A stretch of DNA of 14,289 bases from Hydnum rufescens UP504 (taxonomy: Eukaryota > Basidiomycota > Agaricomycetes > Cantharellales > Hydnaceae): NCBI GenBank assembly GCA_014904985.1, contig MU129433.1, positions 1 through 14,289 on the forward strand. The letters are read 5' to 3'. The notes under the pieces were generated by a model that searched no databases, had not been told where the DNA came from, and saw only the letters and a list, made by a program, of their open reading frames with translations. Of this stretch, positions 1-6,585 are shown piece by piece (positions within the stretch are counted from its first letter, which is position 1; each line of letters opens with the position of its first letter). The position numbers and the translations under genes are program-made.

Positions 1-348
1 AACGAGGCATCAAGATAGGACTGGTGCTTACCGCGATACACCATGTCGGCTTCCTACTCGGGACGTGCTTGAATGACGAGTTGCTTGAGAATGTTGTTGC
101 AGGCGATGACGCTGACCTTGAATTCATAATAACCCCGTAATGGCCATTTCTCCTGCTACGTGTAATCCGGGGGGGGACGAGGTGCTTAGCATCTATGGTG
201 ACAGAAAGCGATAGAAGACATACCTTGAGCCAATGGCCACCTGTGATCGCACGAAGAGCATCCTAGTCAGGCAATGCATGAACATCTGTTGATCGATGAA
301 GCCACGTACGATAGAAAATGAGAAAATGGAATATGTAGCGTCTGAGTA
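1..348. other. No recognisable gene
   Basis: I see no convincing open frame, RNA gene or repeat in this stretch on either strand. It holds a short run of eight G at about 169-176. Weak open frames on the minus strand read as unstructured peptides and have no partner copy in the window to test them against. Confidence 0.5.
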
Positions 349-648
349 GAGACGCCCGAATTAAGCGAAGCTGCGACCCGAAGAGTGAAGAAAAGTTACC
401 TATTGATTGAAGAGAGAAAAGCGATAGCCACTCGGCGCCTCCCGTTAGCTTTTTCGGTCTCCTCTTCACCTTCCATGTCATCCACGCCGACAGAGGCGGT
501 GCGAGAAAAACCAACATCGAACTCGTGGGATGCACTGTATGAAGCCCTCATACAGTGCATCCCACGTGCCTATAGATTGGGGATGGGGAAATGGACGGAG
601 ACTGCCGAGGGACATGCGGCTTACATGATCCAATCATATGGGCTGTGA
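349..648 (+). pseudogene. Short open frame of unknown function, probably a gene fragment
   Basis: An open frame of about 99 codons runs from just after a TGA near 343 to the TGA at 646-648. It has no ATG at its left edge; the first near-cognate start is GTG at 385 and the first internal ATG is at 475. The peptide has a basic N-terminal part, a Ser/Pro/Thr-rich middle (SSSPSMSSTPTEAV) and an amphipathic C-terminal third beginning SWDALYEALIQCIPRAY. That final part is encoded across a perfect 19-bp inverted repeat (524-566). I do not recognise a family. It could be an exon remnant of a host gene, a retroelement gag fragment, or a chance frame; there is no second copy in the window to show coding constraint. 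Confidence 0.25.
524..566. repeat. Perfect 19-bp inverted repeat (hairpin)
   Basis: The left arm 524-542 (CGTGGGATGCACTGTATGA) is the exact reverse complement of 548-566, with a 5-nt spacer (agccc, 543-547). The stem lies inside the open frame 349-648 without breaking it. A perfect stem of this length with a tiny loop is unlikely by chance in 14 kb and suggests a recent inverted duplication or a structured RNA. Confidence 0.9.
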
Positions 649-1229
649 AAGTAATTCGTTTCCATTTCCTGAAAACTAGTCTTCTTGGCTAAAATGGGTC
701 GTCTGCCATCGCCGCAAGAAAAAATATCCTTAGAGAGGTCATAGTTGGGGCATGGAACGTGGGATTTCTTACGAGAAAAAAAGCTAGGGAAGACACGGAT
801 AAGCACGGAAGAACAGTTCTACAAACTAGTGGAATTATTTTTGCAAGGCGGAAAACTGGGTCGCGATTCGGACGTTTCGGGTACTGTACTAGCCCTGATT
901 TTGTCCACAACGTGTTTGGCCAGGTCCCCCGCGAGCTCTAATTGAACCTTGATCCGCCAGACGTTCCAAAATTTCTAAAATCCGTGAATGGAGTGACCCC
1001 TGGGGGCCCGGATTCTGGATCTATATATATATAGGTCTTGTTGGTCTGCAAAAAAGCACCCGGAGACTGCCGGAGGCTAAAATTTTTTTAGGTATGTATC
1101 TGGCCATGTCATTCAGCCGCGGGTCCTCGGTACTGGAAAGTGGATCCAGGATCCAGGGGGGGCTGAAATCCGTGAACCACGCCTCAAGGTTCTAATAGAG
1201 CTCGCTGTTTGCCCTAGCCTTGCAAATGC
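649..1229. other. No gene; short palindromes only
   Basis: No reading frame here is supported by a second copy. A peptide reading from about 748 superficially resembles the start of a LINE endonuclease but does not continue. Structural items are a 14-bp AT palindrome at 1021-1034 (CTATATATATATAG) and a BamHI-like palindrome at 1141-1155 (TGGATCCAGGATCCA). Confidence 0.4.
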
Positions 1230-1312
1230 TGATCCGTCTTGTGCCTGAGGCATATATTTGAAGTCGAATGAGTTTTCATATTGGATCATCTCACCACCCC
1301 CAAACATCCAAA

Positions 1313-1320
1313 TGACGTCA
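1313..1320. promoter_or_regulatory. TGACGTCA palindrome (CRE/ATF-type bZIP site), family A copy 1
   Basis: The eight-base palindrome TGACGTCA lies in the context AATGACGTCATCTT, and the same context recurs at the corresponding place in copy 2 (8069-8076) although the flanks have diverged. TGACGTCA is the consensus site of CREB/ATF-type bZIP factors. It lies beyond the 3' end of the minus-strand reading frame, so a promoter role is unproven and chance retention is possible. Confidence 0.3.
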
Positions 1321-1590
1321 TCTTTTGTGATGGTCTTTAGTTGCCCTTACTTCAGGCGAACCAAAGAGGACACTTTCACCGTCGAGCGGAAATAGACAGG
1401 CTATGAGTTCCATCTTTGGATATTCGGACATGAGCAGGCAAGGAGTACATTGGCCTCTGTCAAAGAGGGAGAGGATACAACGCGTACCACAGATACGGAA
1501 GGGTGGAAGGCGCTGGGGTGTCTCTGCAACTCTGTGTGTGGTAACAGGCGGGAAAGCAGCAACTAGAATGCTGAAACTATCCGCTGAGCC

Positions 1591-2345
1591 TTATACGCTT
1601 CTGGGAGGGGTGTCTCTGGTCGTGCCGACCCGCGCCGAGGGGTCGGTGTGCATAGTACAGTGGCATTCTGAGAGGGGGGCCACCCAGGATTGGTGTTGGT
1701 CTCCGCAGGGGCACATACGCGGGTCGAACTGACGGTAATACTCCCTGATACGACTGTGATTCATAGGGCAGGGTGTTTTTCCGCCGCGAGTGTTCTTGTC
1801 CACTGGCAGATGTGGCGTACTAGGGTTGGAGCTGAAGGACGGGGGGCTGGTGGGGTGATGCGGGTATTCGTGAGGGGAGATCACAAGATATTGATTCCAG
1901 GCCCCCACTAATGCATGCCTCTGCAAATTTTCGATACACGATGTGGAGTGGTAATTGCTAGTGGGTTAGCAGGAAGGGCAAAGGGGGAAAAATCGATCTC
2001 ACCCCCATTCCGCATGTGCTATCGCTGTGGCACATGGGGATACACGGGTTTTGCGGGGGCGGACCGCTGTAACAGTGGTAGACGTGCGCTGTGTAATCAT
2101 CGGAGTTGAACGATGATCAGGCTACTAAGGCACATAACATCGACTCACAAATATGCTGTGTGACGGGGTGCGAGATGAGAACATCCCCTCCACGCCCACC
2201 CATGGTAATCCCGCCGCCACTTTTGCCCATCCCGCCACTTCCAGCACGTACGAAACAGATGCTTGGATGAGTGCGAAATAACATTGGAAGTTGTGTAGGA
2301 CAGACGAATAGTGTTGAGAGCTTTGGGATTTCTTACAGGCTGCAT
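1591..2345 (-). pseudogene. Decayed C-terminal tail of a LINE-like (non-LTR) retrotransposon polyprotein, copy A1
   Basis: Read on the minus strand, three conserved blocks appear in order. (1) A basic block from the ATG at 2345, containing SNVISHSSKHLF then WKWRDGQKWRR. (2) A block at about 2110-1985 containing DDYTAHVYHCYSG. (3) A block at about 1870-1620 with PSTPHLPV, then CPMNH (H codon at 1756-1758), REYYRQF, CPCG (1702-1713) and LSEC (C codon at 1663-1665). Block 3 resembles the conserved tail of fungal Tad-like LINE proteins, where TGH..(I)GEYY.RF precedes CPCG...(8-9 residues)...L.EC after the RNase H region, and block 1 resembles the W..W-rich linker before it. The G of TGH is replaced and frames shift between blocks, so it is a dead fragment without reverse transcriptase. 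The same blocks are open in copies A2 and partly A3. The identification rests on motif order from memory; an unrelated small zinc protein is the alternative. Confidence 0.45.
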
Positions 2346-2365
2346 AGAAGGTCGGGAGAAAGAAT

Positions 2366-2569
2366 AACCTAGGGCGAATTATTCGCACATACCAAATGGT
2401 CACGTGAGAGGGCCACCAGCCGGCGTCGGAGAACAAAGCAGGGACCCAGTTTGAGGCCGATAATGGTCAAAACCGGATATGGAAATTGAGTGAATTCGGG
2501 CCCAAAAGTCAACCCAAACGCAATTTGAATGCCAGAACTATCTAAAGGCACTGATCATGAATCACGCGG
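2366..2569. other. Spacer between family A copies 1 and 3
   Basis: This stretch does not align to the other A copies or to anything else in the window. A minus-strand open frame of about 60 codons spans 2369-2551, but nothing supports it as coding. Confidence 0.4.
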
Positions 2570-3150
2570 GGCGAACTGAGGGTAATAATCGCTGGTATTA
2601 CCGTGACTCATGGGCGATGGGGTTTTTCGGCCACGAATGCTTCATGCTCTCAGAGGCGAGCTAGGTTTGGGGCCGGAGTAATGGGGAGCTACTCTTGAGG
2701 GGATGTAGCAGGACTTTGAATTTCAGGGCCCCACTAATGCCTGCCTCTTTCAGTTTCCGATAAACGGAGGGGGTAGTAGGAAGGGGAAAGAGGGAAAAAT
2801 CGATCTCATCTACAATCCGCATGCACAATCACTGCAGCAAATGGAGATGCCCGGGTCCGGCGGCGACAGGCCCCTGCAACAGTGGTAGAGTGAAGTGTAA
2901 TCCTCGGAGTTGAAAGATGATCCGGCAAATGAGGATCGTGTGATGAGAACGTCCCCTCCACGGCCGCAATCCCGCTTCCCCTTTCAGTCGTCCCCCCACT
3001 TCCGCCACCTACGAAACAGACGTTCGGATGAGCGCGAAATGACATTAGAAATCACGTAGGGCTGACGAATATTGTTAAGTTTCTCACCGACCGCACCCAG
3101 TCAGGAAGAAAATGGTCGAACTATGCTTAAAAGCAGAGGGCGAACAGTTG
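2570..3150 (-). repeat. Repeat family A, copy 3 (partial) with LINE-tail remnant
   Basis: This segment aligns to 1730-2350 and 8525-9190. It starts inside the family at the equivalent of the residues just before CPCG and keeps the rest in the same orientation, making a partial tandem neighbour of copy 1. On the minus strand it reads SPMSHGNTSDYYPQFAPR in the frame aligned with the MNH...EYYRQF block of copies 1 and 2. Further upstream on that strand it reads SNVISRSSERLFRRWRKWGDD. It has one stop in the first block and frameshifts. Beyond the A1 boundary it also matches A2 around ATGGTCGA (3112-3119), so it preserves family sequence that A1 has lost. Confidence 0.75.
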
Positions 3151-3444
3151 CAAACGTAGGTCACGGGCCGCGCACCATAATCAAAGAAGAGGATGCACTA
3201 TTCTGACGCACACATGCGAAGGTGGAGAGGATCGGTTGAATCGGCCACTGCTTCAGGATCTGTGGATGGATGAGTTTCATAAGCTGTTTGCAAGCTGATG
3301 CCCCCAAATGTAGGCCGAGCTCGCTGGGATCACAAACACCTGGGTCTTGATGGGCCTCAGGGTTGCTTTCAGGCAATCATTTCTGTGAATTACCTGGACT
3401 TGACTCGATGGCTCGGGGTCGATTTTCCGCCCAGTATCGGACCA

Positions 3445-3470
3445 GGGGGGGGGGGGCGGGGGGGGGGCGG
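3445..3470 (+). repeat. Long G-run (G12 C G10 C G2)
   Basis: Twelve G, one C, ten G, one C and two G form a near-homopolymer on the plus strand, compatible with G-quadruplex formation. In CB copy 2 the equivalent place is only GGATTGGGGGAGTG (about 13000), so the run expanded in copy 1 or is a homopolymer sequencing problem. It lies about 17 nt upstream of the first candidate ATG of the CB reading frame. Confidence 0.85.
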
Positions 3471-3577
3471 CTGAAGCGTGCGAGTGATGACAATATGGCT
3501 TTCCCACTTCGAAATTCATTATTTGGGAAGCATGGATGTGGGAACTGCTAGTCTGGAGCCTGGAATTGAACGTTACG

Positions 3578-3580
3578 TAA
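3578..3580. repeat. TAA target-site duplication, left
   Basis: TAA precedes the MITE here and follows it at 4205-4207. CB copy 2 has a single TAA at 13131-13133 in CGTTACGTAAATTGG, which is the unoccupied site. The target lies at the edge of the 8-bp palindrome TTACGTAA. Confidence 0.9.
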
Positions 3581-3605
3581 GGGCCACTTCGGCTGCACGA
3601 GAAAC

Positions 3606-3650
3606 GTTTCTGAAGCCTGTTCCTGCAAGGTGTTTCTGAAAGTGTTTCTG
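3606..3650 (+). repeat. Subterminal tandem motif GTTTCTG, about 13-bp period (left arm)
   Basis: GTTTCTG or GTTCCTG occurs at 3606, 3619, 3632 and 3644, at spacings of 13, 13 and 12 bp, just inside the terminal repeat. Phased subterminal repeats are typical transposase-binding sites, but binding is inferred. Confidence 0.7.
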
Positions 3651-3752
3651 CACCTATTTACTTCAGACAGTTGGTCTATTACCCGGCTAACCAGAATTCA
3701 CGTGCCGACCCATTTTGGGAATATCCGGAAGCAAAACCGGAAATTCGGCGCC

Positions 3753-3767
3753 GCAACTCAACGCTGG
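3753..3767 (+). repeat. Core motif shared by both foldback elements (copy in the MITE)
   Basis: GCAACTCAACGCTGG here corresponds to GCAACTCAACGCCGG at 10870-10884. Both are preceded by an ACCGG..A..T/C..CGG stretch. The inverted copy lies in the right arm near 4020-4034. Confidence 0.75.
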
Positions 3768-4134
3768 CCTAGGTGAGGGGGTGTATAAGCCCATTTAGGC
3801 CCATAAAATGCACAGAAGTAGACTCTTAGTTATATTTTAAGCTTACTCAAGAAGTCCCAGGCAATTTTGAAGAAGATAATCAAAAATTCCCAAAACAGGA
3901 ATTTTCAATTATCTTCTTCAAAATCACCCAGGACTTCTCTAGTGAGCTTAAAATATAACCAAGAGTCTGCTTCTGTGCATTTTATGGGCCTAAATGGGCT
4001 TATACACCCCTCACCTGGGCCAGCATTGAGTTGCGGCGCCGAATTTCCGGCTTTGCTTCCGGGTGTTCCGACACATGAATTCAGCAAGCCTGGTAATTAC
4101 CAACTGTCAGAAGTAAATAGGTACTTCTAAACTG

Positions 4135-4179
4135 CAGAAACACTTTCAGAAACACCTTGCAGAAACAGGCTTCAGAAGC
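4135..4179 (-). repeat. Subterminal tandem motif, right arm
   Basis: CAGAAAC or CAGAAGC occurs at 4135, 4147, 4160 and 4173 (spacings 12, 13, 13). It is the mirror of the left-arm array at 3606-3650. Confidence 0.7.
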
Positions 4180-4204
4180 GTTTCTCGTGCAGCCGAACTG
4201 ACCC

Positions 4205-4207
4205 TAA
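4205..4207. repeat. TAA target-site duplication, right
   Basis: This is the direct repeat of 3578-3580; removing the element and one TAA reproduces the sequence of CB copy 2 at the junction. Confidence 0.9.
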
Positions 4208-4812
4208 ATTGGTCGATTTCCTTTGTTCACGCTTTCGAGCTACCGGGAATGACGGGACTGCACCATTGGGAGGAAATAGCAAAGACTAGGAGGGAGATCG
4301 GGCCACAGGACGAGCCACCCTCTACGATAGTCCTCCATATACACCGGAAATTCTATGTAGCCCAAGCGCCCAAGAATAGCAGTATTACTGGCGATGTCAT
4401 TCGAGCCTACGCTGATCTCTATACAGTCATGAGGGAGAGGGAATGAAAATGACCTTTGAAACCACTCACCAATATCAATATCATAAGATTCGTGTTGCAA
4501 ATTGATAGAGGTGCTGATGGCACCAACGCTTCCACCACATCCCGCGACCGCCATCTTTGTAATCCCTGTGTGCGGCCATAACGAGAGTGGGGTAGTAAAG
4601 AGGCTGGTTACCAAACGCAAACAAAACTTCCGGCCAAGTTCTCCAGGTCGATTATTGGCTCCTCGTTGATATGGCCAACATCGCCAGTGTCTCCGCCAAA
4701 GGCAACGGGAGGCACATCCTCCACTACCGGTTTCTGTTTGGATATACGTGACTCAGGAGGGATATCTCACTTAGTTTCAGCGTAACCCTAGTATAGCCGT
4801 AGTGGGGCGGGG

Positions 4813-5286
4813 ATGGAACAAGCGCCACTGGAGATTGCCTGGACCGAGTGTGATCCGAGGATTCAACGCGAGGTGGGGCTAGGGAAGGTTCCTCAGAAAG
4901 CTGAACCGGAGGTGAGGGCTCGGCAGAATCAAGGGAACCATTTACTGGCAAGAAATCCGGGGAAGATAATTCCTTTGAAAAAAGGCCAACGAATCGGCCT
5001 GGACCTATGACGGGAGAAGTGTCAGTTGGGTGGAGAACGGTTGACTCCTGATGAGTTCGTAGTTGGAAAAGCCTTGGTCAGTCGTTTGAGTAAGCCTGAG
5101 CGGGCGTTGGACCATATTTCTCTGTGGGAGATGTGTAGTCTTGAGGGATGAGAAGGGGAGGTACTCTCGACCACCTGGGCGCGGGCTGTCAGCCTGGCTG
5201 GCCTGAGTAGCCCCTGGGTAGTTATGGAATACCGATCTTACGGTAGAGATCCCCGAGAATCGCGGTTAAACGAACAGAGTCTGTAA
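4813..5286 (+). pseudogene. CB-family protein 2, copy 1
   Basis: Starting at ATG 4813 (MEQAPLE), one frame carries a protein of about 157 codons to the TAA at 5284-5286, broken by TGA at 5008-5010 and at 5149-5151. Blocks shared with copy 2 (13771-14195) include GLGKVP.KA, ARQNQG, LLARNPGK, EKCQL.GER.TPDEF, KPER, SLEG, VLSTT, AGLSS and YRSYGR. From about 5010 to 5250 the two copies align with almost no indels although many bases differ, as expected for a sequence once under coding constraint. The first TGA is also present in copy 2, so it may predate the copies, may be part of an unrecognised intron, or may end the protein. I do not recognise the family. It begins about 145 bp after the stop of CB protein 1 on the same strand, so both may belong to one element. 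Confidence 0.5.
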
Positions 5287-5330
5287 TTGGAGGAAATATT
5301 CCAAATGAGAGAACCGTAGTTATCCTCCAG

Positions 5331-5646
5331 GATCACTCATTGGCTGGTAGGATGTCCCTGACAAAGTAATTCGTAATTTGTTACCTTGCAAACATGGCAG
5401 CCCTTGAGAAAACGGCGATCGCCGAAGGCAGCACTGCCACATTTGTTTAACCGAAGCCGGCATAGACGCGAGGATCTTGGGGAGACCGTCCCCTTGGGTC
5501 CTTCTCATAGTCTCTCAACGATGTCGTCCACCCCCGTATCTTCACTGAAATACATGATAACCCATATTATTTACGCTACGCATTGGACCACCCTGGACGA
5601 TATCTGCCAAATCCTACCGTACCTGGGCGCTAAATTGGGTCGCCCT
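5331..5646. other. No supported gene
   Basis: Overlapping open frames occur on both strands (5386-5652 plus, 5320-5508 minus), but neither has a partner copy or a recognisable motif. The plus frame contains MSSTP, also seen in the frame at 349-648, which I regard as coincidence. Confidence 0.4.
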
Positions 5647-6557
5647 TCATAGAAAGTCGTCTTCGGGAGGCCCTTGCTTGACATCTGCTTGATTATTCCC
5701 TTGCACACGCTCTGCCTTCAACTGGATGTCGGTTCCCGTGGGCACCAATGGTGATACCAGTGTGACCTGGATTTTTCAAGAGAAGCTGATAGACGTCGGT
5801 GATAGGGTGTATCGCGAAAATTGTGACATGGATAGATCGGTGCTCTCTGTGCCCCCCCCAGGCCTTTAAAGTGAGGCGGATGATCATTCGAATGATTGTA
5901 TACTCTCTGAAGTGCAGACGCATTATATTTTGCAGTCTCTCATTGCCTTCGAAATGCATCGCGAATGGTCTAGTATAGCGCGTCTGGCCCCACCAAGTAT
6001 AGTATTCCATATGGATCAACAATAACGGCCACTATCTCACCAAATACGGACGGTGGCGCGTCGCCAGGATTTAATCCAGCGGCGATCCCTGAGCCACACC
6101 TCCTTGGCCTCTTGTTTCACCAACATATCCTTACATTTCCCGGCATAGACCTTGCTCCCCAAAGTACTGGACCAAGCGAATCCAACCTTGGTTAATGGTT
6201 TGACGGAATCGTATTGCTTGGCCTCCACGTCGATAGAGCGCGGGTGTCAACAAGGAGACAGCAACTTTATTTCTCCTCACTCGACTCGTAGGGATTTACT
6301 TTTCTCGCAGAGTCGATGTTGCGGCCCGTAATGACTTGGCGCGCAGAGAAATGTACGAATCTTCCCTCCTGGGAGCAGTTATGGATCAAACAGGCCGCCA
6401 TCTGGGTGGCCGGTGCCCTTTGTGGATTGTTCGTTAGTGGGCCCAATGTGGGGGAATTGAATTCCTGGGTACGGTGGATTTTGGCCTTGGTGCCCTGGTG
6501 GCCTTTGAGGTAGGCTAGTTCTTGATTTGATCCAAGCTTTGGATATTCATTCTCCAC
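5647..6557 (-). pseudogene. Decayed protein gene of unknown function (minus strand)
   Basis: Successive minus-strand stretches read like real protein but shift frame. 6557-6267 gives ENEYPKLGSNQELAYLKG. 6228 to about 6090 gives EAKQYDSVKPLTKVGFAW and AGKCKDMLVKQEAKEVWL. About 6096-5977 gives GDAPPSVFGEIVAVIVDPYG. About 5850-5780 gives IHVTIFAIHPITDVYQLLLK, and about 5770-5650 gives IQVTLVSPLVPTGTDIQLKA, ending PPEDDFL at the stop 5647-5649. Several in-frame stops could come from C-to-T changes, and one shift coincides with an A-run near 5780. I do not recognise a domain. With no second copy here, the evidence is peptide plausibility only. The 6267-6557 part is also open on the plus strand, so its strand is uncertain. 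Confidence 0.35.
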
Positions 6558-6585
6558 CTCATGGTTTCCCTAGCTGCTTCGTAGC

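Larger units (their letters stand above)
1230..2365 (-). repeat. Repeat family A, copy 1
   Basis: This segment aligns over about 1.1 kb, in the same orientation, to 7990-9190, and over its right-hand 600 bp to 2570-3150. Long shared blocks include GGCGGGAAAGCAGCAACTAG (about 1550 and 8314), the stretch around TGCATAGTACAGTG (about 1649 and 8450) and the stretch around ATATGCTGTGTGACGGGGTG (about 2151 and 8948). Copies differ by many substitutions, often at CpG, and by short indels, so the family is old. Conserved reading frames lie on the minus strand (see the LINE-like entry). Boundaries are approximate and no terminal repeat or target duplication is visible. Confidence 0.85.
3235..3580 (+). 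repeat. Repeat family CB, copy 1, left part
   Basis: This stretch aligns to 12735-13133. Shared blocks are TGTAGGCCGAGCTCGCT (3310-3326), GGCTCGGGGTCGATTTTCC (about 3410), GCGTGCGAGTG and ATGGATGTGGGAACTGCTAG (3532-3551). The right end GAACGTTACGTAA is the insertion site of the foldback MITE, after which the repeat resumes at 4205. The central G-run is much longer here than in copy 2. Confidence 0.85.
3581..4204. mobile_element. 624-bp foldback MITE, PIF/Harbinger-like
   Basis: The element is almost wholly an inverted repeat: left arm 3581-3890, 7-nt loop 3891-3897, right arm 3898-4204. The arms are roughly 85-90% identical by eye, with an 11-bp and a 12-bp indel. The termini read GGGCCACTTCGGCT and, reverse-complemented, GGGTCAGTTCGGCT, and the following 12 bases are identical. 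A 3-bp TAA duplication with GGG-starting terminal repeats fits the PIF/Harbinger superfamily (3-bp TWA targets). No transposase frame is present; an 87-codon frame across the loop is a by-product of symmetry. The element is therefore non-autonomous. It sits inside a CB-family reading frame and shares a core motif with the 1.4-kb palindrome at 10262-11706. Confidence 0.85.
3487..4669 (+). pseudogene. CB-family protein 1, copy 1, interrupted by a foldback MITE
   Basis: I do not recognise the product. The frame runs from ATG 3487 (or ATG 3532, MDVGTASLEPGIERYV) to the edge of the MITE at 3580. It resumes after 4204 in the same frame, because element plus TAA duplication is 627 bp: NWSISF, then MTGLHHWEEIAKTRRE from 4249, and QDEPPSTIVLHIHRKFYVAQ, to a TGA at 4444-4446. 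After frameshifts it continues with HNESGVV and ends GRLLAPR at the TGA 4667-4669. Copy 2 (13074-13589) keeps the same peptide blocks and the same final stop, which is good evidence that this strand and frame were once translated. The protein would be roughly 190 residues with no obvious membrane segment or catalytic motif. Breaks: the MITE, a stop after MRERE, and at least one frameshift near 4498 where an A-run is one base longer than in copy 2. Confidence 0.6.
4205..5330 (+). repeat. Repeat family CB, copy 1, right part
   Basis: This stretch aligns to 13131-14255 in the same orientation. Alignment begins at TAAATTGGTCGATTTC next to the MITE and fades after TTATCCTCCAG at about 5330. Shared blocks include ACGGG.(C/T)TGCACCATTGGGAGG, CGGAAATTCTATGTAGCCCA, CATAACGAGAGTGGGGTAGT and ACCGATCTTACGGTAGA. 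Together with 3235-3580 it forms a repeat of about 1.5 kb. Confidence 0.9.

Noticed and set aside
748..941. Peptide VGAWNVGFLTRKK resembling the N-terminus of a LINE endonuclease
   Set aside because: Only the first ten or so residues look right. The catalytic motifs that should follow are absent and the frame stops at 941.
2014..2070. CYRCGxxGY zinc-knuckle-like peptide on the plus strand of family A copy 1
   Set aside because: Copies 2 and 3 have stops or lose the cysteines in this frame, the last Cys is misplaced for CCHC spacing, and the conserved frames of this family lie on the minus strand.
3867..4130. 87-codon open frame across the loop of the MITE
   Set aside because: It is generated by reading through the two complementary arms, has no transposase motif, and overlaps an equally open minus-strand frame.
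4240..4620. 126-codon minus-strand open frame in CB copy 1
   Set aside because: The corresponding minus-strand frame in CB copy 2 is broken, whereas plus-strand peptide blocks and a stop are shared by both copies; this is a shadow frame.
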